DNA of 64,000 bases from JAIXWP01 sp965247015 (GCA_965247015.1 CBDFGG010000001.1:62001-126000); one strand, 5' to 3'; counted from the stretch's first letter, positions 18,502 to 27,279 are shown. The notes: a model not told the origin generated them from the sequence alone. A program made the numbers and translations.

Positions 18502-18596
18502 CAATAACTTCTCAGGAAGTATTGGTTTTGGTTTAATACCTATTTGGTTAAGGTTTAAGAAGTGCCCTCGATAACGATCGGGGGCTTTCTATTTTT
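18502..18596 (+). ncRNA. Candidate sigma-54-driven small RNA (about 90 nt)
   Basis: The 234-bp gap between mtaB and htpG has no open frame but contains an ordered unit: a sigma-54-like promoter, then a 9-bp hairpin with one bulged A (18502-18511 with 18516-18524, loop TCAG), an unpaired U/G-rich middle with a weak stem near 18533-18551, then a terminator stem (18564-18572 with 18577-18585) and T-rich tail. The promoter's expected +1 coincides with the base of the first hairpin. I do not recognise an Rfam family. It could alternatively be an untranslated leader, but the terminator argues for a separate transcript. Confidence 0.45.
18564..18596 (+). terminator. Terminator ending the candidate small RNA
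   Basis: A 9-bp stem (18564-18572 with 18577-18585, one G-T pair), tetraloop AACG, followed by TTTCTATTTTT. It separates the small RNA unit from the htpG promoter. Confidence 0.7.
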
Positions 18597-18608
18597 AGAC
18601 CGTTTCTG

Positions 18609-18643
18609 TGTCAATTTGCGTGTCTAAAAACGACATGATGTCA
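18609..18643 (+). promoter_or_regulatory. TGTCA/GACA motif cluster upstream of htpG
   Basis: TGTCA at 18609, TGTC at 18621, and the perfect palindrome GACAT-G-ATGTC at 18632-18642 overlapping a last TGTCA (18639-18643). The last motif ends 12 bp before the TGGCACG promoter box. The same motif is found at nearly the same distance in front of lemA. Confidence 0.5.
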
Positions 18644-18655
18644 GAAAAAACGCTA

Positions 18656-18670
18656 TGGCACGACCGTTGA
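18656..18670 (+). promoter_or_regulatory. Sigma-54-like promoter of htpG (TGGCACG-N4-TTGA)
   Basis: GG and GA are 12 bp apart as in -24/-12 promoters; the -12 box reads TTGA instead of TTGC. The predicted start is near 18682, 16 bp before the ATG. No TAnnTTTG element is seen in this gap. Confidence 0.45.
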
Positions 18671-18697
18671 GAACCCCGCGCCAAATCATTAATTCAT

Positions 18698-20572
18698 ATG
18701 CAACAAGGTACTATTTCAGTTCAAACCGAAAACATCTTCCCGATTATCAAGAAGTTCTTGTACTCGGATCATGAAATCTTTTTAAGAGAGCTTGTCAGTA
18801 ATGCTGTCGATGCATGCCAGAAAGTAAAAACACTTTCTGCACTGGGGGAAATCTCCGCTAGTACAGACCAATTAAAGGTCAGCGTTTCAGTGAATAAAGA
18901 CGCCAAAACCATCACCATCTCGGATAATGGTATTGGAATGACCGCTGAAGAAGTAGATAAATACATCAATCAAATCGCATTCAGTGGCGCTGAAGAATTT
19001 GTAAGTAAATACAAAGACGCTCAAATCATTGGTCACTTTGGATTAGGTTTTTACTCAGCATTCATGGTTTCTAGTAAAGTGGAAATCATTACAAAATCTC
19101 ATCGCAAAGATGCTACGGCAGTGCATTGGGAATGTGATGGAACAACTAACTATACACTTCAAGAAACAGATAAAGCAGAAGCTGGAACACAGATCATTCT
19201 TCATATTGCAGAAGATTCAGAAGAATTTCTAGATGATTATCGTATTGAAGGCATCTTGACAAAATATTGCAAGTTCATGCCGGTATCCATTCAGTTCGGA
19301 ACTAAAACGAACTGGGAAGATGATCCAAGTGGAGAAAAAGATGAGAACGATCGAGTAAAAAAGATTGAAGTTCAAGTAGAAAATATCATCAATAATCCGA
19401 GCCCAGCATGGACGAAAAAGCCAATTGACTTGAAGGATGAGGATTACTCCAATTTCTATCATGAATTATATCCTTCAACTTTTGACGAGCCGTTATTCAA
19501 TATTCATATCAACGTTGATTATCCATTCAACCTAACTGGTATCCTTTATTTTCCGAAGCTCAAAAACAATTTTGAAATACAGAAAAACAAGGTTCAGCTT
19601 TATTGCAATCAAGTATTCATTACTGATGAAGTAAAGAATATTCTACCAGAATTTTTGACACTTCTTCATGGCGTAGTTGATTCTCCAGACATTCCTTTGA
19701 ACGTCAGCCGCAGTTACTTGCAGGAAGATGCAAACGTGAAGAAAATTTCAAGTCACATCACCAAAAAAGTTGGAGATAAGCTTGCAAGCATGTTCAATGG
19801 CGACCGTCCTGATTTTCAAGAAAAATGGCCAGATATCGGAGTCTTCATTCAATATGGAATTTTGACCGATGAGAAATTCGCAGAAAAAGCTCCAGCATTT
19901 ACACTGTATGAAACAAGCGAAGGTCAATTCTACACATTGGAAGAATTGAAAGAGAAAATCGGTGCTCTTCAAAAGGATAAAAAGGGCGAAACGGTTGTTC
20001 TTTATGCACAAAATAAAGAAGAACAGCACAGCTTCATTGATAGCGCTCGATCAAAAGGATATGAAGTGATCATTCTTGATGGACCGCTTGCTTCTCATTT
20101 CATTAATCATGTAGAAAGTAAAAATCAAGGAATTCGATTCAAGCGTGTTGATGCTGATGTGGTAGACAAGTTAATTGAAAAGGATGATGCGCTTCCGAAT
20201 AAACTTTCTGAAGAACAGCAAAATACAATCCGTCCGGTATTGGAGAGTATTGTGGATAGTAAGAAATATAGTATTCAGTTTGAAAGTTTAAGCGTAGATG
20301 AAGCACCATTCATTGTTACACAAAATGAATTCATGCGACGCATGAAAGAACAAAGTGCAATGGGTGGCGGTGGATTCTACGGTAGTCTTCCAGATAGCTA
20401 CAATTTGGTAGCTAATGCGAACCACCCCTTGATGGAAAAACTTTTGGAAGCGAATGAAAGCTCGAAAGAAAAAGCAAAGCAAGCTATTGATTTGGCGCTG
20501 CTCGCTAAAGGCTTATTAAAGGGTGAAGATCTCACCAAATTCATTAAAAGAAGTTTTGAAAGTATCTCATAA
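18698..20572 (+). CDS. htpG: Molecular chaperone HtpG (Hsp90)
   Basis: 624 residues, the normal length for bacterial Hsp90. The GHKL ATPase domain shows NAVDAC (about 35), DNGIGM (about 80), the lid region, and GHFGLGFYSAFM (about 112). The middle domain has the FNIHINVDYPFNLTGILYFP strand and LNVSRSYLQED catalytic-loop segment, with R in SRSYLQ as the expected gamma-phosphate contact. The C-terminal dimerisation domain ends at RSFESIS. HtpG is a cytosolic ATP-dependent chaperone of stress responses. It is monocistronic: own promoter region with TGTCA motifs, a terminator behind. Confidence 0.95.
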   Translation: MQQGTISVQTENIFPIIKKFLYSDHEIFLRELVSNAVDACQKVKTLSALGEISASTDQLKVSVSVNKDAKTITISDNGIGMTAEEVDKYINQIAFSGAEEFVSKYKDAQIIGHFGLGFYSAFMVSSKVEIITKSHRKDATAVHWECDGTTNYTLQETDKAEAGTQIILHIAEDSEEFLDDYRIEGILTKYCKFMPVSIQFGTKTNWEDDPSGEKDENDRVKKIEVQVENIINNPSPAWTKKPIDLKDEDYSNFYHELYPSTFDEPLFNIHINVDYPFNLTGILYFPKLKNNFEIQKNKVQLYCNQVFITDEVKNILPEFLTLLHGVVDSPDIPLNVSRSYLQEDANVKKISSHITKKVGDKLASMFNGDRPDFQEKWPDIGVFIQYGILTDEKFAEKAPAFTLYETSEGQFYTLEELKEKIGALQKDKKGETVVLYAQNKEEQHSFIDSARSKGYEVIILDGPLASHFINHVESKNQGIRFKRVDADVVDKLIEKDDALPNKLSEEQQNTIRPVLESIVDSKKYSIQFESLSVDEAPFIVTQNEFMRRMKEQSAMGGGGFYGSLPDSYNLVANANHPLMEKLLEANESSKEKAKQAIDLALLAKGLLKGEDLTKFIKRSFESIS

Positions 20573-20576
20573 AAAA

Positions 20577-20602
20577 AATCCCTCGGTGTTACCGAGGGAT
20601 TT
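20577..20602. terminator. Bidirectional terminator between htpG and the efflux operon
   Basis: An 11-bp perfect stem (20577-20587 with 20591-20601), loop GTT, an A-run on the left and T-run on the right. It lies between the convergent stops of htpG and the TolC gene and can serve both strands. Confidence 0.88.
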
Positions 20603-20605
20603 TTT

Positions 20606-21898
20606 TTATTCAATATCGCCTGCAAGAAGCTTTAGTTCTGCTAGTGCTATTTGTAGATCAAAATTTGCTTGAAGATATTGAGTATTTACCTGGTCAAAAG
20701 CCACCTGAGCTTGTTGGACCTCAATGCTTGAACTCTGTCCTTGCTTGAATCTTTCTAAGGATAGGTCAAGCAGTTCTTTTGATAAATCAAGGCTTTCTTC
20801 TGAGATCAATTTCACTTGGTTCAAATTTTCAATGCGAGCAGAAAGCGACTCTACCTGTGCCGTCAAATCAGCCGATGCTTGTTGTGCTAGAATTTCCGCC
20901 TGAGTGTACCGTAGCTCCGAAGTTTTTCTTGAACGATTAACATCCCCTGCTGCGAAAAGGGGCATGGTGACGGTAAGTCCTACTGACGGACCAAATGTTC
21001 TATTGAATAGAGAGAATCCTGCAGAGTTATCACTTCTGGTAAAGTTATAAGCCCCATTAAGAGTGACAGTGGGAAGCATGGCAGACTTTGCTTCCTTTAT
21101 TTGGAGTGCCGCAATTTGCTTTCTCTTCAAAGCTATTTGAAGATCAAAATTATTTTGAAGAGCCTTTGTTTTTAATTCTTCAATCTCTCCAAGAGTCACT
21201 TCGGCCGGACTTTCAACATTGAAATCATAACCTGATTTTTCCCCCATTAAGAAAATCAATTGATTCTTTGCAGCAACAAGAGCAGCTTCATTTTGAAGAA
21301 TTGCAGTCTTTGCATTATTCAATTCAATCACTGCCTGCAAGTAATCCATCTTTGCTCCATTGCCGACATTCCATCGTGTTTCACTGATATCCTTTCGAAA
21401 CAAATTGAAATCTATGAGCGCTTGTAAATATGCAAGCTGTTGTTGAATCTGTTGCACCTGGCTGTAAGCAGCAGTTACATCTCTTACCGTTTGCGCCATC
21501 TGTTGTTTTGTAGAAAGGGCGCTCGTCAGAGACAGTTCATGTAACCGTTCTCGTGTAGCAAACATTCTCAAGCCATCAAATACTGTCCAATCTGCCAGCA
21601 CTGCTGCTGAAAGCTGATTGCCTGATGCATTCGGTGAAGTAATTTCTTGACCATTCGCAAAACGCTGCAAGATGTCATTACTGGAATATAGATCCGATAT
21701 GCGCAAAGAGATATTTGGAAGCATTCCTGCTGCTCCCGCCACATCATTCAGTTCATTGACCTGTTGATCGCTTTTTAGGAAGAGCACATTATAATTCGCA
21801 GTCAGTGCGCGTGCTACAGCAGCATCTAAGGTTAGTGTTTCCTGATTAAATGCCTTTAATCCAAAGAAACAAATAATGATCATGATTAGATTTCTCAT
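20606..21898 (-). CDS. TolC-family outer-membrane efflux protein
   Basis: 430 residues: a signal peptide (MRNLIMIIICFFGLKAFNQ), then two repeats of the outer membrane efflux (OEP) domain, each with long amphipathic helices rich in Gln, Ala and Leu. Typical features are LTLDAAVARALTANYNV at the start, the AEILAQQASADLTAQVESL helix and the QVAFDQVNTQYLQANFDLQIALAELKLLAG end motif. It forms the outer-membrane channel of the tripartite RND pump encoded just upstream. The start codon overlaps the permease stop by 4 bp (ATGA), so the genes are translationally coupled. Confidence 0.9.
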   Translation of the reverse strand: MRNLIMIIICFFGLKAFNQETLTLDAAVARALTANYNVLFLKSDQQVNELNDVAGAAGMLPNISLRISDLYSSNDILQRFANGQEITSPNASGNQLSAAVLADWTVFDGLRMFATRERLHELSLTSALSTKQQMAQTVRDVTAAYSQVQQIQQQLAYLQALIDFNLFRKDISETRWNVGNGAKMDYLQAVIELNNAKTAILQNEAALVAAKNQLIFLMGEKSGYDFNVESPAEVTLGEIEELKTKALQNNFDLQIALKRKQIAALQIKEAKSAMLPTVTLNGAYNFTRSDNSAGFSLFNRTFGPSVGLTVTMPLFAAGDVNRSRKTSELRYTQAEILAQQASADLTAQVESLSARIENLNQVKLISEESLDLSKELLDLSLERFKQGQSSSIEVQQAQVAFDQVNTQYLQANFDLQIALAELKLLAGDIE

Positions 21899-24800
21899 TT
21901 CTCACCTCCTTTCTCTACTGCATGATTTTTCTTTGAAGTCAAATACATATAAATAGCTGGAATGATAAATAGAGTAAGTACAAGCGAGAAAGTAAGACCA
22001 CCAACGATTACAACGCCTAGTGGTATTCTACTTTGGGATCCTGCGCCGAGTGCCAAAGCAATAGGCAAGGCACCTAAGACCGTGGCAAGGCTCGTCATCA
22101 AAATTGGTCTCAATCGCGCCACTGAGGCTTCTTTAATTGCTTGATAAATTCCAAGTCCTGCTTCTCGTTGTTGATTTGCGAACTCTACAATCAAGATTCC
22201 ATTTTTAGTAACCAGTCCGATGAGCATGATCATTCCAATTTCAGAAAACAAATTCAATGTCATGTCGAACGCCCACAGACTTAGCAGTGCTCCTGCTAAT
22301 GCTAGAGGAACGGTAATCATGATGATAAACGGATCTCGAAAGCTTTCAAACTGTGCGGCAAGAATGAGGTAAATCAACAAGAGCGCTAAAAGAAATGCGA
22401 ACGAGGTACCAGAAGAACTTTCTTTGAAGTCGCGCGATGGCCCGGACAAATCAGATTGGAATGATTCATCGAGAAGCTCCTTCCCTATTCTCTGCATTGA
22501 CTCAATGCCTTCACCAAGGGTTTTGCCTGGTGCAAGCGCAGCACTAATTGTTGCAGACTTATATCGATTGTAGTGGAAAATACTCGGTGGACTGCTGGTT
22601 TCAGTAAACGAAACCAAATTGTCCAATTGAATCATTTGTCCGTTTCTATTTCTCACATAAAAACTTGCCAAGTCCAAGGGCTCATCGCGGTATTCACGTT
22701 CCACCTGCCCGATCACTTGGTATTGTTTACCGTCTTTAAGAAAGTATCCAAAGCGTCGACCACTCAGTGCGAGTTGAAGCGTGTTACTAATATCTAAAAC
22801 AGAAACGCCCAATTCGTTTGCTTTCAATCGATCAATTTCAACTTGTAGTTCTGGTTTATTGAATTTCAAATTGACGTCAGCATTTCCAAAGGTTGGATCT
22901 TTTTTGACAGCATCCATGAATTTAGGAAGCACTGATTTTATTTTTTCAAAATCAAAATTTTGAATCACAAATTGCACGGGCAATTGGCTACCTGCATTGA
23001 GTGATGTAGAAATGGTTTGCTCCTGGTTTGGGAACACTCTAGCCTCTGGCAAGCCTTTGAATATTCTCACCATTCGTTCGTAGATCTGTTGTTGTGAAGC
23101 TTCACGCTGATCAGGGTCTTTGAGCAATGTGACAAGGAAACCTGAGTTGGTAGCGCCTGCACCTGCAAAGGATGGAGAAGCGATACCAAAAACAATTTTA
23201 GCTTCTGGAACACTATCAATTAATATTTGAGAAGCTTCAGAAATAAATCGTTGTGTCACATCATAGTCGGTTCCCTCAGCGAGCGTCACTGGAGATCGAA
23301 TGCGGCTTCTATCTTCGAGTGGAGCTAATTCAGATTTGATATCATTGTAGAAAAAGAGTGTCATGATCACACAGAAGAAAATCACAATTAGCGCGATCCA
23401 TTTTCTCTTCAAGAATTTTTCGAGCAATCGGCGATAGCCGTTTTCTAAACCTTTAAAGAAAGGTTCTGACCATGTGTAGAATCGACCGGGCTTTGCGCTT
23501 TCTTTAGCGAGTTTGAGGTTTAGCACAGGTGTGAGCGTAAGCGACACCACAGCTGAAATGAGAACGGCGCCGGCCAGCACTATACCAAACTCTCTGAATA
23601 GTCTTCCTGTAAATCCTTCTAAGAAAATCACCGGAACGAAAACAACTGCAAGCGTTATCGAAGTCGAAATAACTGCGAAGAATATTTCGCTGACACCTTC
23701 TTTCACTGCAGTGAATCGATCCATTCCTGCTTCCATCTTTTTGTAAATATTCTCAGTCACCACAATTCCATCATCCACCACAAGTCCTGTGGCCAGCACT
23801 ATTGCAAGGAGTGTGAGAATATTAATAGAAAAACCAAAAGCATACATGATGAAAAAAGCTCCAATCAAAGAGACAGGTATATCGATCAATGGACGGAGCG
23901 CTATGCTCCAATTGCGGAAGAATGCGTATACGATTAAAACGACCAACACCAAAGCAATGAGAAGAGTCTCTTCCACTTCCAGAATTGCCTTTCTTACAAA
24001 CTTTGCTTTATCGAGTCCGATGTCGATAATGATATCTGATGGAAGCTGTTTTTGAAGTTCTTCAAATCGACGATAGAACTCATCAGAAATTTCAATGTAG
24101 TTCGAGCCCGGCTGAGGAATAATCGCTAAGCTAACATTGAATACGTTGTTCTTTCTTGCAGAAGTCTCTTCGATCTCTGCACCTATTTCTGCATATCCAA
24201 TGTCTTTAAAGCGGATGATTTTGTTGTCTGTTTGTTTAACAGTTAGATTATTAAAATCCTCTTGGGAAGTCAGCCTTCCGAATGTTTTAACATTGAGTTC
24301 AGTAGCATTACCGCGCACTTTACCGCCCGGTAGTTCAACGTTTTCTCTTTCAAGCGCCGTCAGTACATCTTGTGTTGTAAGTCCTGTTGACGCAAGTTTT
24401 TTGGGGTCCATCCAAAGGCGCATGGCAGTTCTTTTCAAACCGTAGATTTGAACTTGGCTAACACCAGGGATGCTTTGTAATTTTTCTAAAAGAACATTTT
24501 CAGCATAATCGCTGAGCTCTACAATACTTCTAGTGGTGCTTTGCACAGCCATGAAGATGATAGGATCACCGCTTGCATCCGCCTTAGATACAACAGGAGG
24601 CGCATCGATATCCTGAGGCAAATCTCGTTGTGCTTGCGCCACTTTATCTCTCACGTCATTTGCTGCTTGTTCCAAATCAGCATTGAGATCGAATTCAACA
24701 GTGATATTACTATTGCCTAGCGAAGATTGGGAGGAAATAGATTTAATACCTTGAACTCCATTGATCGATTTCTCGAGTGGTTCGGTGATTTGAGACTCAA

Positions 24801-24975
24801 CGATATCAGCATTCGCACCAGTGTAAGATGTGCGAACAGTAATGTTCGGTGGATCAATTGCAGGAAACTCTCGGATACCAAGAAATTTATATCCAATGAA
24901 TCCAAATATGATGATGACCAGATTGAGTACAATTGCCAATACAGGTCTTCTAATTGCTAATTCAGAAAATTTCAT
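21895..24975 (-). CDS. RND efflux permease (HAE1/AcrB-like)
   Basis: 1026 residues with the 12-helix RND plan: one N-terminal helix (residues about 10-30), a first porter loop to about 330, six helices, a second large loop (about 560-850), and five C-terminal helices. The helix-4 motif GLVVDDGIVVTENIYKK carries the paired Asp of the proton relay. LLAIVLATG, the FTGRLFREFG segment and IPLALAGALLSL are also family marks. It is the inner-membrane, proton-driven pump for hydrophobic compounds or drugs, working with the adaptor and TolC protein on each side. The substrate cannot be told from sequence; GGKVRGNATELNVKTFGR in the porter loop is the usual HAE1 form. Confidence 0.92.
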   Translation of the reverse strand: MKFSELAIRRPVLAIVLNLVIIIFGFIGYKFLGIREFPAIDPPNITVRTSYTGANADIVESQITEPLEKSINGVQGIKSISSQSSLGNSNITVEFDLNADLEQAANDVRDKVAQAQRDLPQDIDAPPVVSKADASGDPIIFMAVQSTTRSIVELSDYAENVLLEKLQSIPGVSQVQIYGLKRTAMRLWMDPKKLASTGLTTQDVLTALERENVELPGGKVRGNATELNVKTFGRLTSQEDFNNLTVKQTDNKIIRFKDIGYAEIGAEIEETSARKNNVFNVSLAIIPQPGSNYIEISDEFYRRFEELQKQLPSDIIIDIGLDKAKFVRKAILEVEETLLIALVLVVLIVYAFFRNWSIALRPLIDIPVSLIGAFFIMYAFGFSINILTLLAIVLATGLVVDDGIVVTENIYKKMEAGMDRFTAVKEGVSEIFFAVISTSITLAVVFVPVIFLEGFTGRLFREFGIVLAGAVLISAVVSLTLTPVLNLKLAKESAKPGRFYTWSEPFFKGLENGYRRLLEKFLKRKWIALIVIFFCVIMTLFFYNDIKSELAPLEDRSRIRSPVTLAEGTDYDVTQRFISEASQILIDSVPEAKIVFGIASPSFAGAGATNSGFLVTLLKDPDQREASQQQIYERMVRIFKGLPEARVFPNQEQTISTSLNAGSQLPVQFVIQNFDFEKIKSVLPKFMDAVKKDPTFGNADVNLKFNKPELQVEIDRLKANELGVSVLDISNTLQLALSGRRFGYFLKDGKQYQVIGQVEREYRDEPLDLASFYVRNRNGQMIQLDNLVSFTETSSPPSIFHYNRYKSATISAALAPGKTLGEGIESMQRIGKELLDESFQSDLSGPSRDFKESSSGTSFAFLLALLLIYLILAAQFESFRDPFIIMITVPLALAGALLSLWAFDMTLNLFSEIGMIMLIGLVTKNGILIVEFANQQREAGLGIYQAIKEASVARLRPILMTSLATVLGALPIALALGAGSQSRIPLGVVIVGGLTFSLVLTLFIIPAIYMYLTSKKNHAVEKGGEK

Positions 24976-24983
24976 GTATTGCT

Positions 24984-26030
24984 TTATTGTATTTTAGAAA
25001 ATTTAAATGGTGCGTTTGGTTTTAAGAATAAAACACCTGTTGTGGCAACTGTATCACCTTCTTGAATGCCGTCGATAATTTCGATAAAAGATTCCTTTCT
25101 AATGCCGGTAGTCACTTTCACAAATTGGGCAACACCATTTCTATTTACAATTACAGATTTTTCTCTGGCTTGAGGAATAATGGATTGTGTTGGAATCATC
25201 AACACAGGCTTATTAACCGCTACAGGAACTTTCACGTCTGCAAAGGCCCCAGGAAGTATTGCTTCATTCTTCGATTCGATCACAGCACGCACAGAAAGAT
25301 TTCTAGTTTCGATATCTATACTTCTTTCCGTTGCAATCACTTTTGCCGAATAATTTTCTTCAGACCCTTGAAGAGTAAATGTCACATTCATGTTCTGTTG
25401 TATCAATGCAGAATATTTTTCTGGAATAGAAAAATCGAGCTTCATCGGATTCACACTTCTCAATGTAGTGATGACAAGTGAAGGACTCACGAGCGTTCCG
25501 ACACTAACGTTGCGTAGTCCTAAAACTCCATCGAATGGAGCGCGAATTTCCGTACGTGAAATATTGACATCGATAATTTTAAGTTCCGCTTCCAATAGTT
25601 GAACTTGAAGTGCCGCTTGATCATATTCCTGTCGAGAAATTCCATTTTTATCATTCAATGCAGCGAGTCGTTTAGATGTTTCTCTCGCTAATTCGAGTTG
25701 CGCACTCAGTTTTGTTTTTTGAGCAACTAGGTCAGCGTCGAACAACTTTGCGATGAGCTCACCCTTTTTTACGGTAGCCCCTTCTCTCATTGGAAGACTT
25801 GTCACAATGGCATTAATCTCTGATTTAATTTCTACTTCTTCACCAGGAATGACAGAACCGGGGGCCTCTATGAAATCGTTGACCTCCGTTTTTTTAGCAA
25901 TAAAGCCTTCAATAGCGATGGGTGGTCCTCCGGGCGATCCTGCAACAGGAGCAGTTGGTTCGGACTTGCAACTAACAATAGCAATTGACATGAATATCAA
26001 TGCTGTCGCACTAATAGTTTTATTTATCAT
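24984..26030 (-). CDS. RND efflux periplasmic adaptor (MFP) lipoprotein
   Basis: 348 residues. A lipoprotein signal peptide (ALIFMSIAIVSC, modified Cys about 21) is followed by a linker and the membrane-fusion-protein fold: lipoyl-like half-motif LPMREGATVKKGELIAKLFD (about 75-94), a coiled-coil hairpin (about 95-150), the second lipoyl half RAPFDGVLGLRNVSVGTLVS (about 163-182), a beta-barrel and the membrane-proximal domain ending VATTGVLFLKPNAPF. It bridges the RND permease and the TolC protein. It is the first gene of the operon with 8 bp to the permease, and faces lemA across a 211-bp gap that contains a palindrome. Confidence 0.9.
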   Translation of the reverse strand: MINKTISATALIFMSIAIVSCKSEPTAPVAGSPGGPPIAIEGFIAKKTEVNDFIEAPGSVIPGEEVEIKSEINAIVTSLPMREGATVKKGELIAKLFDADLVAQKTKLSAQLELARETSKRLAALNDKNGISRQEYDQAALQVQLLEAELKIIDVNISRTEIRAPFDGVLGLRNVSVGTLVSPSLVITTLRSVNPMKLDFSIPEKYSALIQQNMNVTFTLQGSEENYSAKVIATERSIDIETRNLSVRAVIESKNEAILPGAFADVKVPVAVNKPVLMIPTQSIIPQAREKSVIVNRNGVAQFVKVTTGIRKESFIEIIDGIQEGDTVATTGVLFLKPNAPFKFSKIQ

Positions 26031-26088
26031 AAACAGGATTAATCTAAGAAACCGACCAGAACATTCCGATGGGTTTGCAAGAATAATG

Positions 26089-26102
26089 TATGTAGTTACA
26101 TA
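26089..26102. promoter_or_regulatory. Palindrome TATGTA-GT-TACATA in front of the efflux operon
   Basis: A perfect 6+6 dyad about 59-72 bp upstream of the adaptor start codon. Size and place suit an operator for a TetR/MarR-type repressor of the efflux operon; no such regulator gene is adjacent. Confidence 0.35.
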
Positions 26103-26152
26103 TATCTGTTACTTTGATTACAAAATTTCACAATGAATGTAAATTGAGGAAT

Positions 26153-26193
26153 TGTCATAATGTCATAAAAGCGATATATGGCACTCCTATTGA
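26153..26193 (+). promoter_or_regulatory. TGTCATAA repeats plus sigma-54-like promoter of the lemA operon
   Basis: Direct repeats TGTCATAA at 26153-26160 and 26161-26168, then TGGCACT-CCTA-TTGA at 26179-26193. The TGTCA copy nearest the promoter ends 13 bp before the TGG box; in front of htpG the distance is 12 bp. The predicted start near 26205 leaves a leader of about 37 nt. Confidence 0.45.
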
Positions 26194-26241
26194 CGAAGCG
26201 ATCCGAAAAAATTCCATATTTACAAGATCAAATTGATCACC

Positions 26242-26832
26242 ATGAAAAAAATTCTTATCGCTGTCGCATTACTCTTCGCCCTAGTTGTGGGTGGTTTTGT
26301 TCTCTTTTATTTCTACGGAACGAGCATCTATGACGGAGCAGTTTCTCGTCAAGAGCAAGTAGATCAAATGTGGGCAGACGTGCAAAGTGATTATCAGCGT
26401 AGAGCTGATCTTATTCCAAATCTTGTTGCCACCGTTCAAGGTGCAGCAGAAAATGAGAAAGAAATTCTCACTCAAGTTACACAAGCAAGATCAGGAATCA
26501 GCGCTGCTACTACTCCAGAGGAATTGGATAAACAAGCCGCTGTATTGAACCGTTCGATCAGTATTCTTTTCGAGCGATACCCAGAGATTCGTTCTACTGA
26601 GAACTTCCAAATGCTTCAAGCCTCATTGGAAGGTACTGAGAATAGAATTAAAAAATCAAGAACTGATTACAATGAAAAAGTAAAAGACTTCAACACTTAT
26701 GTAAGAGGTTTTTGGAAAAGCAAAGCATTGTCATTGGTATCTTCTGATGAAGATAATTTCAAAAAGCGTGAAATGTTTGAAGCACAGCCAGGAAGTGAAA
26801 ACGCACCAAAGGTGGACTTTAACAAGCAATAA
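26242..26832 (+). CDS. LemA family protein
   Basis: About 196 residues from the ATG at 26242 (an upstream in-frame TTG at 26233 adds only three residues). One N-terminal membrane helix (ILIAVALLFALVVGGFVLFYFYG) is followed by the LemA helical domain with DQMWADVQSDYQRRADLIPNLVATVQG and ARSGISAA, the FERYPEIRSTENFQMLQASLEGTENRI helix, and YNEKVKDFNTYVRGF. LemA proteins are membrane-anchored helical-bundle proteins of unclear function, often beside TPM-domain proteins as here. It is first in a four-gene plus-strand cluster. Confidence 0.9.
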   Translation: MKKILIAVALLFALVVGGFVLFYFYGTSIYDGAVSRQEQVDQMWADVQSDYQRRADLIPNLVATVQGAAENEKEILTQVTQARSGISAATTPEELDKQAAVLNRSISILFERYPEIRSTENFQMLQASLEGTENRIKKSRTDYNEKVKDFNTYVRGFWKSKALSLVSSDEDNFKKREMFEAQPGSENAPKVDFNKQ

Positions 26833-26835
26833 AAA

Positions 26836-27279
26836 TTGACAGCAAATCAAGTGATAACTGAATCGATTCGGGAAGAAATTTCCGAATCGATTCGTTTAGC
26901 AGAGCTCAATACCTCTGGTGAAATTCGCGTACATTTTGAAGATGAATGTTCCACTGATCCTATTGAAAGGGCTTGGTACATTTTTGAAAAACTCAAGATG
27001 CACGAAACCAAGGATCGCAACGGTGTGCTCTTTTATGTAGCTGTTGCAGATCGAAAATTTGCAATCATCGGTGATGAAGGAATTCATCAAAAGGTAGGAA
27101 GTGATTTTTGGAATAGCACCAAAAATCATGTCATCACTCACTTAGCGCAAGGTGATTATTCACTTGCCTTGTGTAATGGTGTGAAAGAAGCAGGCGAGCA
27201 ACTCAAGCGCTATTTTCCTTATCACAAAGAAGATAAAAATGAACTTCCTAATGAGGTTTCAATAGGAGAACAAGAATGA
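26836..27279 (+). CDS. TPM-domain protein, soluble
   Basis: 147 residues. No ATG is available before residue 56, so translation begins at TTG 26836, 4 bp after the lemA stop, or GTG 26851. The TPM (TLP18.3/Psb32/MOLO-1) domain covers most of it: SGEIRVHFEDECSTDP, RNGVLFYVAVADRKFAIIGDEGIH and LAQGDYSLALCNGVKEAGEQL are the usual strands and helices. There is no signal peptide or membrane helix, so unlike the next gene's product it seems cytosolic. Its role in the LemA/TPM group is unknown. Its stop overlaps the next start (ATGA). Confidence 0.8.
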   Translation: MTANQVITESIREEISESIRLAELNTSGEIRVHFEDECSTDPIERAWYIFEKLKMHETKDRNGVLFYVAVADRKFAIIGDEGIHQKVGSDFWNSTKNHVITHLAQGDYSLALCNGVKEAGEQLKRYFPYHKEDKNELPNEVSIGEQE

